In this document: piece by piece, positions 42,374-51,857 of the stretch
How positions within the stretch are numbered: the first letter of the stretch is position 1
Layout of the letters: every line of letters starts with the position of its first letter
The notes under the pieces: generated by a model
What the model was told of the DNA's origin: nothing
The model's input: only the letters and a program-made list of their open reading frames with translations
Databases searched by the model: none
Origin: Natronococcus sp. CG52
GTDB lineage: Archaea; Halobacteriota; Halobacteria; Halobacteriales; Natrialbaceae
Length of the DNA: 64,000 nt
Assembly: GCF_023913515.1 (NCBI RefSeq)
Contig: NZ_CP099391.1
Coordinates: 1,426,001 to 1,490,000 of the forward strand
Direction of reading: 5' to 3'
Program-made: the position numbers and the translations under genes

Positions 42374-43546
42374 TCACACCACGTTCCGCTCGACCCGCTC
42401 GATTCCGGCCTCGAACCGGTCGCTCGAGAGCGCCTCGATGTCGACCAGCGACGCCTCGCCGTCGACGATCAGTTCGGCGACGATCCGGCCGGTCGCCGGT
42501 GCGTGCTGGAAGCCGTGGCCGGAGAAGCCGGCCGCGGTGACGAGTCCGGGAACCGTCTCCTCGAGAATCGCGTTGTCGTCGGGTGTGACGGCGTACAGGC
42601 CGGCCCAGCCGCGCTTGATCCGGGACTCCGGTCCGAAGTAGGTCGTCCACTCCGAGGCCGTCTCGAGGACGTCGGCGGCCCAGTCGAACTCGATCCCCCG
42701 ATCGTAGCCGTCCGGGTCGCGGTCCGGGTCGTCGTCCGTGAGGTGGCCGCCGACTAACGCCTCGCCGTCTCGCTCGGGCCGGAAGTAGGTCCCCGTCTCG
42801 AGGTCGATCGTCAGCGGGTCGGTCTCGGGCACCGGTTCCTCGGGATCGACGACGACCATCTGGCGTCGCTTCGGCGCGATCGGCAGCGAGACGCCCGCCA
42901 TCTCCGCGACCCGTCGGGCCCACGGCCCCGCGGCGTTGACGACGAAGTCGGCCTCGAGTCGGCCGTCCGGTGTCTCGACGCCCGTAACGCGCCCTTCGTC
43001 GCGGCTCCCGCTTCCCTCAGCGTTCCGGAGCACGTCGGTGATCAGCGTCTTCGTCCGGATGTCGACGCCCGCGTCGGCCGCCGCCCGCGCGTACGCCTGC
43101 AACGCGAGGTGCGGATCGGCGAAGCCGTCGGTCGGGGAGTAGGACGCGGCCACGAATTTCTCCGGATCGATCCCGGGACAGTGCTCGCGGGCGGCGTCGG
43201 GATCGAGTATCTCGCTCGGAACGCCGCGCTCGTTCTGCATCTCGACGGCCTGTTCGAGCGCCGACGCGGTTTCCGCGGCGCGCGCGAGGAAGAGATAGCC
43301 CGTTCGCCGATAGTCGATGTCGGTCCCGAACCGCTCCTCGAACGTGTCCCAGACCGCCATGCTCGCGACGGAGAGTTCGACGTTGGTCGGCGTCGAGAAC
43401 TGGGCCCGGATGCCGCCCGCGGCCCGTTCCGTGCTGCCGCTCCCGATCGATCCCTTCTCGCAGACCACGACGTCGACCCCGCGCTCGGCCAGCGCGTAGG
43501 CGCTCGAGAGTCCGACGATCCCACCACCGATAACGACGGTGCGCAT
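42374..43546 (-). CDS. FAD-dependent oxidoreductase, DAO family (sarcosine/amino acid oxidase-like)
   Basis: 390 residues. The FAD Rossmann motif is VVIGGGIVGLSSAYALAERG at residues 4-23, with VVCEKGSIGSGSTERAAGGI supplying the ribose and pyrophosphate contacts; FVVNAAGPWARRVAEMAGV and AAGFSGHGFQHAPATGRIVA are typical of the SoxB/DadA-type DAO family. It should oxidise a secondary or D-amino acid to an imine; substrate unknown. It lies 54 nt after a second DAO gene on the same strand, so the two may form an operon. Confidence 0.9.
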   Translation of the reverse strand: MRTVVIGGGIVGLSSAYALAERGVDVVVCEKGSIGSGSTERAAGGIRAQFSTPTNVELSVASMAVWDTFEERFGTDIDYRRTGYLFLARAAETASALEQAVEMQNERGVPSEILDPDAAREHCPGIDPEKFVAASYSPTDGFADPHLALQAYARAAADAGVDIRTKTLITDVLRNAEGSGSRDEGRVTGVETPDGRLEADFVVNAAGPWARRVAEMAGVSLPIAPKRRQMVVVDPEEPVPETDPLTIDLETGTYFRPERDGEALVGGHLTDDDPDRDPDGYDRGIEFDWAADVLETASEWTTYFGPESRIKRGWAGLYAVTPDDNAILEETVPGLVTAAGFSGHGFQHAPATGRIVAELIVDGEASLVDIEALSSDRFEAGIERVERNVV

Positions 43547-43600
43547 GTGGGTTTCGTTGGCACGTGTGAGGATAAGCGTTCGTTCGCTCTGCAGCGACTG

Positions 43601-44719
43601 TCACCGAGTCCGTTCGGTTCGATCGTCCCGGAACCGGTCCGGCGAGAGGCGCCTGCGGACCTCGGGATCGACCTCGTCTGCGAGCATCTCGCGGACGACG
43701 TCGGCGACGGCCGGCGCGAGGGTAATCCCCTTCCCCGTCATCCCGACCGCGACGAGGTAGCCGTCGACGGCCGTCTCGCCGACGATCGGGCGCCCGTCCG
43801 GCGTGACGGTCCGGTACCCGACCCACTCGTCGACGACCGACGCCCCTTCGAGCGCGGGGACGGCGGTCTCGAGGGCCGTTACCGACTCCGCGAACCCCTC
43901 GGGGAGGGAGCGATCCCGCAGGTCGTAGCGCTGTCCCTCGACGTACTCCGTTCGGTACGCGCCGATCCACGCCCCCGTTTCGCCGGCGGGGCGGACGTAC
44001 CGCTTCGACTCGAAGATCGCCGTCGGACACTCGAGCGGCTCGCGACAGTCGAGGGCGACCATCGGTCCTCGCGTGTGACAGAGCGGCAGCGAGACGCCGA
44101 CCAGTTCGTTCAGTTCCGGCGCCCACGGCCCCGTCGCGTTGACGACGCGGTCGGCCTCGAGCCGGCCCGCGTCGGTGTCGACGGCCGAGACGGCGCCCGA
44201 GCGCGTCTCCACGTCGGTCACGCTAACGCCCGTCCGGACGTCGACCCCCGTCTCTCGAGCGCGGTCGGCGAACCAGTTCGCGACCGCGGTCGGATCGCAG
44301 ATCCGGTCGTCCGGCGTGTAGAGCCCGCCCTCGAGGCCGGCGGGCTCGATCCCGAACTCGGCGAGTTCGGCCGGCTCGAGGAACGACGCATCCGTTCCGT
44401 GTTCGCGAAGTGTCGCTGCGGAGTTCTCGAGTCGCTCGGCGAACGTCACCGTCTCCGCGACGTAGACGATTCCGATCCGATCGGCCTCGAGATCGCCGCC
44501 CTCGAACAGCGGGCGGTAGGCCTCGTGTGCGCGGTTTCGAAAGCGCAGGTCGAACGGCTCCGGGTCGACGGCGGTCCGCATCAGGAGGCCGGCGGAGGCC
44601 GCCGTCGTCTCGGTCCCGATCCGGGAGCGCTCGATCAGGGTCACGTCGTGGTCGGTCGGACCGAGCCGCGACGCGATCGCCGTACCGACGATCCCGCCGC
44701 CGACGATGACGATGTGCAT
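43601..44719 (-). CDS. FAD-dependent oxidoreductase, DAO family, second copy
   Basis: 372 residues from the ATG at 44719; the longer frame to 44827 is rejected because the FAD motif IVIVGGGIVGTAIASRLGPT would no longer be at the N-terminus. DRVVNATGPWAPELNELVGV and YLVAVGMTGKGITLAPAVAD match its neighbour in position. The two are homologous but clearly diverged. Probably a D-amino acid or glycine/sarcosine oxidase-type enzyme. Divergent from the ornithine cyclodeaminase homologue, 106 nt apart. Confidence 0.88.
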   Translation of the reverse strand: MHIVIVGGGIVGTAIASRLGPTDHDVTLIERSRIGTETTAASAGLLMRTAVDPEPFDLRFRNRAHEAYRPLFEGGDLEADRIGIVYVAETVTFAERLENSAATLREHGTDASFLEPAELAEFGIEPAGLEGGLYTPDDRICDPTAVANWFADRARETGVDVRTGVSVTDVETRSGAVSAVDTDAGRLEADRVVNATGPWAPELNELVGVSLPLCHTRGPMVALDCREPLECPTAIFESKRYVRPAGETGAWIGAYRTEYVEGQRYDLRDRSLPEGFAESVTALETAVPALEGASVVDEWVGYRTVTPDGRPIVGETAVDGYLVAVGMTGKGITLAPAVADVVREMLADEVDPEVRRRLSPDRFRDDRTERTR

Positions 44720-44825
44720 ACCGTCTCGTACGACGGCGGGCGATAAATCACCATTCTCGACGTTCCGTCGTGTCGGCCGGCGTCCCTGATACACACTGAA
44801 GTGCTCCCCTCGCGATGGTCGCGAC

Positions 44826-45812
44826 ATGGTGCGGATACTCTCCGACGAGGACGTCGCGTCGGTGCTCGACCTCGAGGAACTCCTCCCAATCGTCGCCGAC
44901 GCATTCGAGAAACAGCACGCGGGCGCCGTCGAACGACCGGAGCGCCCACATTACCCGATCGGAACGGGCCTCGATCCGGATGCCCCGAGCGAGCCGACCG
45001 GGACGGGTCTCTGTATGCCGGCCTACGTCCACGGCGCGTCCTACGCCGCCACGAAACTCGTCGCCGTCTGCGAGGACAACCCGGAGCGCGGGCTGCCGAC
45101 CGTCACCGCGCAGATCGCGCTCACCGACGCCGAAACCGGCCAGCCGGTCGGCTACCTGGCGGGGAACCGGGTCACCAGCGCCAGAACCGGCTGTATCGGC
45201 GGCCTCGCGGTACGCGAACTGGCGGCGGACGGTCCGATCGATCTCGGGGTGATCGGCGCCGGCACGCAGGCCCGGTGGCAGACGCGAGCGATCGCCGCCG
45301 CGGTCGGGACGGATCTCGAGTCGATCAGGGTTTACTCGCCGAGCGACTCCCGCTTCGCCTGCGCCGAGGAACTCGAGGGTGAACTCGGCGTTCCAACGAC
45401 GCCGGTCGAGAGCCCCGGCGAAGCCGTCTCCGACGCGTCGGTCGTCGTCACGGCGACGACGAGCACCGAGCCGGTCTTCCCCGGCGACGCGCTCGCGGAC
45501 GGAACGCTCGTCGTCGCGGTCGGCGCGTACACGCCCGAAATGCGCGAACTGGACGAGGAAACCGTCGACCGGGCGGAGCAGATCGTCGCCGACGTCCCGA
45601 CGGAGGCCGCCGAGACCGGCGACCTTCGCTCCCACTCCGACCGCGAAATTCGGCCGTTCGGCGGCGTTCTCGCCGGCGAGTTCGGTCGCGAATCGCCGGA
45701 CGAGCGTATCGTCATGGCGAGCGTCGGGACGGCGGTGCTCGACGCCGCGGCCGCCGAACTCGTCTACGACCGGGCCGCCGAGGACGAGGTCGGAACGAGC
45801 GTCCCGCTCTGA
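44826..45812 (+). CDS. Ornithine cyclodeaminase/mu-crystallin family protein
   Basis: 328 residues. TATKLVAVCEDNPERGLPTV-type sequence (YAATKLVAVCEDNP, about 75-88) holds the substrate Lys; NRVTSARTGCIGGLAVRELA precedes the Rossmann motif IGAGTQARWQTRAIAAAVG (about 141-159); VAVGAYTPEMRELDEETVD is also typical. The family includes ornithine cyclodeaminase, alanine dehydrogenase and delta1-pyrroline/piperideine-2-carboxylate reductases. Its position beside two DAO oxidases, which make imino acids, suggests an imine reductase or amino acid dehydrogenase; this is inference. The ATG at 44826 starts cleanly. Confidence 0.88.
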   Translation: MVRILSDEDVASVLDLEELLPIVADAFEKQHAGAVERPERPHYPIGTGLDPDAPSEPTGTGLCMPAYVHGASYAATKLVAVCEDNPERGLPTVTAQIALTDAETGQPVGYLAGNRVTSARTGCIGGLAVRELAADGPIDLGVIGAGTQARWQTRAIAAAVGTDLESIRVYSPSDSRFACAEELEGELGVPTTPVESPGEAVSDASVVVTATTSTEPVFPGDALADGTLVVAVGAYTPEMRELDEETVDRAEQIVADVPTEAAETGDLRSHSDREIRPFGGVLAGEFGRESPDERIVMASVGTAVLDAAAAELVYDRAAEDEVGTSVPL

Positions 45813-45946
45813 GAACCCCCCGTGCGGCCACGACACTCAAATACCGCGTCCGTGAAGCATTCGTCTGTATCGATGATCGAAACCGGAGCTGGGAGGCCCC
45901 GCGCTCGTCGCGAGGGTTGGATGCGGCGCGAACGGGGTAGACAGTC

Positions 45947-47815
45947 GTGACCGCTGGGTCAGCAGCCTACGTCGATCGCGTCACGGACGCCTTCTTCGCC
46001 CTCGACACCGACTTCCGATTTACCTACCTCAACGAGCAGGCGGCAGCCCTGCTCGAGGGGTCGCCTGGAGAACTGATCGGTCGGGCCGTCTGGGACGAGT
46101 TTCCCCGCGCCGTCGAGACGCAGTTCCCCGGCGGATTTTACCGGGCGATGGACGAGCAGGTCCCGGTGACGTTCGAGGTGTACCACGGTCGTCTCGAAAG
46201 CTGGTTCGAAGTCCGGGCGTACCCCTCCGAAACCGGCCTCTCGGTGTATCTGCTCGACGTCACCGAGCGAAAGGCCCAGGAGACGACGGCCGCCCAGCAC
46301 GCCGCGGTCATCGAGGCTATCGACGACGGCGTCGTCACGCTCGACCGAAACAGACGGATCGTCGCCGTCAACGGGGCCATGACCGCCCTCCTCGACGTCG
46401 ACCGGGACGAACTGATCGGCGAGCACGTCGAGGCCGTCACCGAACTCGCCGGGATCGACGACGAGGACGCTATCGCGATCGGCCGAGGGATCACGGACGT
46501 CGACGCGGGCAACGCCGAACAGCGTCGACTCGAGGTCCAGTTTACCGACTGCGAGGGAATCGACCGGGTCGGCGAACTTCGGATCGTTCCAGTCCAGGAC
46601 GAGACGGCCACCGTCGCAACCGTCGTCCGCGACATCACCGACCGCCGCGAGTACGAGCGCATCGTCACCTCGCTCCACGAGGTCACCCGGTGGCTTCTCG
46701 ACTCCGACGATCCCGAGGAGATCTGTGCCATCGCCGTCCACGCCGGGAGCGACCTGCTCGACCTGCCGATCAGCGGCGTCTGGCTGCTCGAGGAGGAGCG
46801 CGGCTATCTCGAGCCGATCGCGGGAACGGCGGGTGCCTACGAGGAGTTCGGGGGGCTGCCCCGATTCAACCCGGGCGAGGGTCTCGTCTGGGAGGTGTTC
46901 GAGTCCGGCGAGATCGAACGCTTCGACGACCTGGAGAACGTCGACGAGCTGTACAATCCCGACACGCCGATCCAGTCCGAGATCATCGCACCCATCGGGA
47001 CCCGCGGCGTGCTCATGACCGGCTCGTTCGAACCGTATCAGTTCGACGAGACGGACGTCGATCTGCTCTCGACGCTCGTCGAGAACACTCGCGCCGCACT
47101 CGACCGGGCCGACAGGGAGCGCGTCCTCCGCCGGCGAACGAAGCAACTCGAGCAGCAGACGAAACGCCTCGAGTCGATCGCCGACGTCCTCTCGAGCGAC
47201 CTGAAACACCACCTCGAAACGATCGCGGACGCGCTCGAGGACGACGTCGACGCGGCCTGGGAGTTCCCGCTCGCAGCGGACTCGGTCGAGACGACCCTCG
47301 ACAGGACCGAACACCTCGTCGACGACGTCCGGGAGTTCGCGCGCAACGCGTCGGACGTCGGAACGCGCACCCGGATCGAACTCGCGGACTCGATCGAGAC
47401 CGCCCTCGAGTCGTCGCAACTCGAGGGCGAGACGGTCGTCTTCGACGAGCGGGCGACGCTCCGGGCGGACAGGGAGCGGTTTCGGCACCTCCTCGAGTCC
47501 GCGTTCGACAACATCGCGGCCCGCGCCGGCGACGACGACGTGACGGTCCGGATCGAACTGTGCGGCTTCGGGAGCGACGATCGATCGCGAGGCTTCCGCG
47601 TACTCGACGACGCGGCCGCAGTCGCGACCGACGGACGAGATGGAGCGTTCGGACCGACCGTCGACGACGAGACGGCCATCGACGGGCTGGGACTCGCGGT
47701 CGTCAGAGCGATCGCCCAGGCCCACGACTGGACCCCTGCGATCGAAACCGACGAACGCGAACGAACCCGAATCGAAATTCGAAACGTAACGACCCTCGAG
47801 CGGCGAGAACAGTAA
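45947..47815 (+). CDS. PAS-PAS-GAF sensor with degenerate histidine kinase domain
   Basis: 622 residues from a GTG. Two PAS domains (about 5-110 and 115-232, each with a PAC end such as LLDVTERK and VVRDITDRRE) and a GAF domain (about 245-390, EICAIAVHAGSDLLDLPISG) precede a bat/halo-type kinase region. There the H box reads VLSSDLKHHLETIADAL (414-430), so the phosphoacceptor His is Ser; the N box is ESAFDNIAAR; the G1 box (DxGxG) is replaced by VLDDAAAVAT; only an IDGLGLAVV G2-like piece remains. It is unlikely to be an active kinase. It is convergent with a HalX receiver gene, 6 nt apart. Confidence 0.85.
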   Translation: MTAGSAAYVDRVTDAFFALDTDFRFTYLNEQAAALLEGSPGELIGRAVWDEFPRAVETQFPGGFYRAMDEQVPVTFEVYHGRLESWFEVRAYPSETGLSVYLLDVTERKAQETTAAQHAAVIEAIDDGVVTLDRNRRIVAVNGAMTALLDVDRDELIGEHVEAVTELAGIDDEDAIAIGRGITDVDAGNAEQRRLEVQFTDCEGIDRVGELRIVPVQDETATVATVVRDITDRREYERIVTSLHEVTRWLLDSDDPEEICAIAVHAGSDLLDLPISGVWLLEEERGYLEPIAGTAGAYEEFGGLPRFNPGEGLVWEVFESGEIERFDDLENVDELYNPDTPIQSEIIAPIGTRGVLMTGSFEPYQFDETDVDLLSTLVENTRAALDRADRERVLRRRTKQLEQQTKRLESIADVLSSDLKHHLETIADALEDDVDAAWEFPLAADSVETTLDRTEHLVDDVREFARNASDVGTRTRIELADSIETALESSQLEGETVVFDERATLRADRERFRHLLESAFDNIAARAGDDDVTVRIELCGFGSDDRSRGFRVLDDAAAVATDGRDGAFGPTVDDETAIDGLGLAVVRAIAQAHDWTPAIETDERERTRIEIRNVTTLERREQ

Positions 47816-47821
47816 CGAGCG

Positions 47822-48409
47822 TCAGTCCGGGCACGTGGGGATCCGGGCGATCTCCTGGTAGAGCTGCCGGTAGCCGGTCCGCTCGAGCAGTTCCGCCCGG
47901 GTCTCGTCGACCTGGACGCGGAGCACCGCGAGCCGGTCCTCGAGTTCGGCGTACTCCTGGCTCGATTGCAGTTCGGCCTCGCTCTTCCGGCTAACCAGCA
48001 TCGCCTTCTTCGAAGCGAGGGTGAAAAACTCCCGTAACTGTTCGTCGTAGGCGCGTCGCAACAGCAACTGATCGATACTGTTCCGGAGTTCGTTCCTGGA
48101 CACCGGCTTGAGGAGGTAGTCGTCGAATTCCGTGTCGACGCTATCCGGGTCGGGTTCGGCCGCGGTTACCATCGCCACCCGTAACTCCAGTTCGCGGTCC
48201 CGGATCGCGTCGAGCACGGTCGTCCCCGACTGGCCTGGGATCCGTCTGTCGAGCAAGACCACGTCGAACGCCTCGTCGATCGCCTCGACCGCCTCGGTCC
48301 CGTCGTGTGCCGTCTCGACGCGACACCGATCCTCGAGCCAGGATGCGTATAGCTCGGCGAGTTCGGGCTCGTCTTCGACGATCAGTACGGATACGTTGTC
48401 GGCAGCCAT
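47822..48409 (-). CDS. HalX-domain response regulator
   Basis: 195 residues from the ATG at 48409. Receiver: VSVLIVEDEPELAELYASWL with the acidic pair, DVVLLDRRIPGQSGTTVLDA with phosphoacceptor Asp54, and DDYLLKPVSRNELRNSIDQL with the conserved Lys. The HalX domain (about 118-190: LREFFTLASKKAMLVSRKSE, AELQSSQEYAELEDRLAVLR) follows. HalX regulators lack a DNA-binding domain; output mechanism unknown. A longer frame to 48511 adds non-family residues. Confidence 0.92.
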   Translation of the reverse strand: MAADNVSVLIVEDEPELAELYASWLEDRCRVETAHDGTEAVEAIDEAFDVVLLDRRIPGQSGTTVLDAIRDRELELRVAMVTAAEPDPDSVDTEFDDYLLKPVSRNELRNSIDQLLLRRAYDEQLREFFTLASKKAMLVSRKSEAELQSSQEYAELEDRLAVLRVQVDETRAELLERTGYRQLYQEIARIPTCPD

Positions 48410-48538
48410 CGAACGAAACACTTCCCTAACTGGCGGTTCGTTGTAGTCATCGTACCGGTAGCATATGAAAATATCGGGTGCTCCGGCGAGTTTTGCAGGG
48501 GTACCCGCCACAGTTCGCCGAGCGGAGCCGTCCCGTCG

Positions 48539-50734
48539 CTACTCGAGTTCGCGTTCGATCGTCGCGCGCCGGTCGGCGATGGCGGCCGCGTCGGTCGCGA
48601 TCGTCCGGTCGCCGACGCTGATCTCGAGCGTTCCGTCGGCCGTCGCGCTCCCGAGGTCGAAGACCGGTGCGACGTCCTCGAACGCCTCGCGGACGGTCGC
48701 GGGGTCCTCGGTCTGGATCAGCGCGCGACCCGGCTGTTCGTGGAACAGCGCGCCCGCCGAGTCGCCGCCGGGAAGCGAGACCTCGAGACCCGCGTCCGCG
48801 GTGACCATCTCGGCGAGTGCGACAGCTAACCCGCCGTGACTGACGTCGTGGACCGCGAGCGTCGAGTCGTCGTTCGCGACGGCAGCGAGCGCCTCGACGA
48901 CGGCGGCGGGCTCGTTCGGAAGAGTCGGGAACCGGTCGCTACCCTCGAACTGCGCGAGGTACTCGGAGCCGCCCAGCCGGCAGTCGTCCGACTCGAGGCC
49001 GAGATCGCCGACGAGCAGCAGATCGCCGTCGGATTCGACCGACAGCGGCGGCGCGTCGTAGCCGTCCTTCGTGCCGACCATCGCGAGCGTCGGCGTCGGC
49101 GGGATCGGCCCCGCGACGGAGTCGTTGTACAGCGAGACGTTTCCGCCGACGACCGGCGTCGAGAGCGTCTCGCACATCTCGGCGAGGCCGTCGACGATTC
49201 CAGTGAAACCGCCGTAGACGTCCGGCTTCTCTGGGTTGCCGCCGTTCAGGCAGTCGACGGCGGCCAGCGGCGTCGCGCCCTTGGCCGCGATGTTCGTCGC
49301 GTTCTCGAGGGCGATCGCTCGAGCCCCCTCCCGGGGTGCGGTCGTCGTCCAGTTCGGCGCGGCGCCCGACGAAATTGCGAGACCTCGTCCGGTCTCGCGG
49401 TTACCACCGCTCGACTCGTCCGCGGAGCCGCGCTCCGCGCTCGCCTCTCGAATCGCGATAATCGCCGCGTCGTCGCCCGGCCCCACGCTGGTCCGGACGC
49501 CGACCTCGTGGTCGTACTGGCGGTAGATCCACCGCTTCGAGGCCGTGTTCGGGCTCGAGACGACCGTCTCGAACGCGTCCTCGAGATCCGCATCGGGAAG
49601 GTCGGTCTCGGGTTCGGTCGGCTCCTCGGTCTCGAGGTCGTTCATCGGCGCGCCCTCGCCGAGGAAGGAGGCGTCGACGTCGACGACGGTCTCGTCCCGG
49701 AAGGTACACACATAGTTCTCCTCGGTCACCTCGCCGATGACCGAACAGCCCAGGTCGAACCGCTCTGCGATCTCGCGGACGCGCTCGACGTTCTCCGGTT
49801 CGACCTCGTAGCACATCCGCTCCTGGGACTCCGCCAGCAGGATCTCCAGGGCGTTCATGTTCGGTTCGCGCTGGTGGACGCGCTCGAGTTCGATGCGGGC
49901 ACCGAGGCCGCCCTTGGCGACCAGTTCGCTCGAGGCGCCGCCGAGGCCGGCGGCACCGAGGTCACGAGCGGACTGGATCAGGCTCTCGTCGACGAGGACC
50001 TCGTTGGCCTCGATGAGCAGCTTTTCCGCGTAGGGGTCGCCGACCTGGACCGCGGGACGGTCCTCGGTCTCGGCATCTTCCGCGAGATCCTCGCTGGCGA
50101 AGCTCGCACCGCCGAGTCCGTCGCGGCCGGTGCCGTTGCCGACGAGCACCAGCTCGTTGCCGGGCTCCTGTGCTTCGGCGGTGACGAGGCGCTCCTCGTT
50201 CGTGAGGCCGACGCAGGCGACGTTCACCAGCGGGTTCCCCTCGTAGTCGGGGTGGAAATCGACGCTGCCCGCGACCGTCGGCACGCCGATACAGTTGCCG
50301 TAGTGGCTGATGCCCTCGACGACGCCCTCGAGGAGGTACTTCGAGTGCTCGCGGTCGAACTCGCCGAAGTACAGCGAGTCCGCGAGCGCGATCGGGTAGG
50401 CGCCCATCGAGAGCGTGTCTCGGACGATCCCGCCGACGCCCGTGGCGGCGCCGTCGAACGGGTCCACGTAGGAGGGGTGGTTGTGGCTCTCGATTCCCAT
50501 CGTGATGTACGTGTTCCCGTCCTCGCTCCCGGGCAGTGCGACGACCGCCGCGTCGTCACCCGGCCCGACGACGACCTGCTCGCCCTCGCTGTCGAACGCC
50601 GACAGCAGCGGTCTCGAGGAGCGGTACGCGCAGTGTTCGCTCCAGAGGTTCTCGAACAGCGCCGCCTCGGCCGGCGTCGGCTCTCGCCCGAGCTCGGAAA
50701 CGACGAGTTCGCGGTCCGAATCGGCAAGACTCAT
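48539..50734 (-). CDS. purL: Phosphoribosylformylglycinamidine synthase, subunit PurL
   Basis: 731 residues. The small-type PurL converts FGAR to FGAM together with PurQ and Pur[21 protein letters not shown] (about 26-45), [32 protein letters not shown] and [20 protein letters not shown] define the first AIRS-like half; [20 protein letters not shown] and [18 protein letters not shown] the second. A loop near residue 430 ([20 protein letters not shown]) is longer than usual. Its promoter carries a 12-bp palindrome. purS and purQ are not in this window. Confidence 0.96.
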   Translation of the reverse strand: MSLADSDRELVVSELGREPTPAEAALFENLWSEHCAYRSSRPLLSAFDSEGEQVVVGPGDDAAVVALPGSEDGNTYITMGIESHNHPSYVDPFDGAATGVGGIVRDTLSMGAYPIALADSLYFGEFDREHSKYLLEGVVEGISHYGNCIGVPTVAGSVDFHPDYEGNPLVNVACVGLTNEERLVTAEAQEPGNELVLVGNGTGRDGLGGASFASEDLAEDAETEDRPAVQVGDPYAEKLLIEANEVLVDESLIQSARDLGAAGLGGASSELVAKGGLGARIELERVHQREPNMNALEILLAESQERMCYEVEPENVERVREIAERFDLGCSVIGEVTEENYVCTFRDETVVDVDASFLGEGAPMNDLETEEPTEPETDLPDADLEDAFETVVSSPNTASKRWIYRQYDHEVGVRTSVGPGDDAAIIAIREASAERGSADESSGGNRETGRGLAISSGAAPNWTTTAPREGARAIALENATNIAAKGATPLAAVDCLNGGNPEKPDVYGGFTGIVDGLAEMCETLSTPVVGGNVSLYNDSVAGPIPPTPTLAMVGTKDGYDAPPLSVESDGDLLLVGDLGLESDDCRLGGSEYLAQFEGSDRFPTLPNEPAAVVEALAAVANDDSTLAVHDVSHGGLAVALAEMVTADAGLEVSLPGGDSAGALFHEQPGRALIQTEDPATVREAFEDVAPVFDLGSATADGTLEISVGDRTIATDAAAIADRRATIERELE

Positions 50735-50767
50735 TCACCTAGGTGATGAAAGTCGGTCGATAAATGG
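50735..50767 (-). promoter_or_regulatory. purL promoter with 12-bp palindrome
   Basis: The perfect palindrome TCACCTAGGTGA (50735-50746) touches the purL ATG, and a TATA-like element (ccatttatcg on the minus strand, 50758-50767) lies about 28 nt upstream of the start codon. The palindrome therefore covers the predicted transcription start, an ideal place for a repressor. It contains CTAG, a tetramer generally avoided in haloarchaea. Confidence 0.5.
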
Positions 50768-51170
50768 GTTTCTATATGCACGTTTGTGTATTGTATCGGG
50801 TCGGTCGGTGGCAGTCACGTCTGGCCGAGTTCCGATCGAGCGGTTACCCAGGATCTCCATCGAACACTCGGACGGAACGTTCCGTCTGGCGGGCGCTGTT
50901 TCACTGCACGATACACGGACCGCCACGCGGATACAACAGTAATTTCCTTTGGAAAATTACTTGTATCGATCGTGAATAGTCAGGTCTGCTCGAGGGTCCC
51001 GTCGATCGACCGCTGACGCACGTTCCTCCACCGCCGAAATCGGCCCTCGTCCCGCACCTCCGCGCTCGAGCAGCGAACCGCTGCGACGGGGGCTCTCACC
51101 GACCGTCCCGTTTCTCCGCTCGCGACCCGGTATCGGGGCGTTTTTGACCGATCGCGAAAAACGTACACGC
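50768..51170. other. Intergenic region between purL and the PHP gene
   Basis: About 400 nt. An AT-rich stretch with a near-palindrome attttcc/ggaaaat type (aatttcctttggaaaatt, about 50941-50958) lies in its middle. A gtttttga element at 51140-51147, some 27 nt before the GTG at 51171, is a likely TATA box for the PHP gene. No ORF I can support. Confidence 0.4.
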
Positions 51171-51857
51171 GTGCTGTCGGTCGAACTCCACGTCCACTCG
51201 TCGCTGTCCTACGACGGACGCGACTCCGTCGATCTCATCCTCGAGCAGGCCGAAGCCGTCGGACTCGACGCGATCGCCGTGACGGATCACGACGAGATCA
51301 GCGCGAGTCTCGAGGCCGCCGAACGCGCGCCCGACTACGGACTGGTCGGCATTCCCGCGATCGAAATCTCGAGCAAGGCGGGACACATCCTCGGCCTCGG
51401 CGTCGAGGAAGCGATCGCGCCGGGACTCACCTACGAGCGAACCCTCGAGGAGATCCGATCCCAGGGCGGGCTGGCGGTGATCCCGCACCCGTTCCAGGAG
51501 TCTCGTCACGGCGTGATGGCCCGGATCTCCCGCGAGGAACTCGCCGAGGCCGACGCCATCGAGGTCTACAACTCGCGACTGTTTACCGGGCGAGCGAACC
51601 GCCAGGCCAAGCGGTTCGCCACGTCCCGCGATCTGCCGATGACGGCGGGCAGCGACGCCCACATCAGCGAGATGGTCGGACAGGCGGTCACCCGCGTCGA
51701 CGCCGACGAGGGGTCCGCCGACGCGATCCTCGAGGCGGTCCGCGAGGGGAAGACCTCGGTCGAAGGAAAACGGACGCCGTGGCACATCAGCTTCCGGCAG
51801 TTCAGCGGCGGCGTCACGCGGCGCATCAGGAACACCGTTCTGGGGCTGCTCCGATGA
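51171..51857 (+). CDS. PHP-domain phosphoesterase
   Basis: 228 residues from the GTG at 51171, chosen because the metal motif VELHVHSSLSYDG then sits at residues 4-16 and a TATA-like element is about 27 nt upstream; a TTG at 51144 is the alternative. AIAVTDHDEI, IPAIEISSKAGHILGLG, AVIPHPF and TAGSDAHISEMVG provide the other PHP metal ligands. PHP proteins of this short type hydrolyse nucleotide or sugar phosphates. Its TGA overlaps the ATG of the asparagine-synthase-like gene (ATGA, 51854-51857), so the two are translationally coupled. Confidence 0.9.
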   Translation: MLSVELHVHSSLSYDGRDSVDLILEQAEAVGLDAIAVTDHDEISASLEAAERAPDYGLVGIPAIEISSKAGHILGLGVEEAIAPGLTYERTLEEIRSQGGLAVIPHPFQESRHGVMARISREELAEADAIEVYNSRLFTGRANRQAKRFATSRDLPMTAGSDAHISEMVGQAVTRVDADEGSADAILEAVREGKTSVEGKRTPWHISFRQFSGGVTRRIRNTVLGLLR

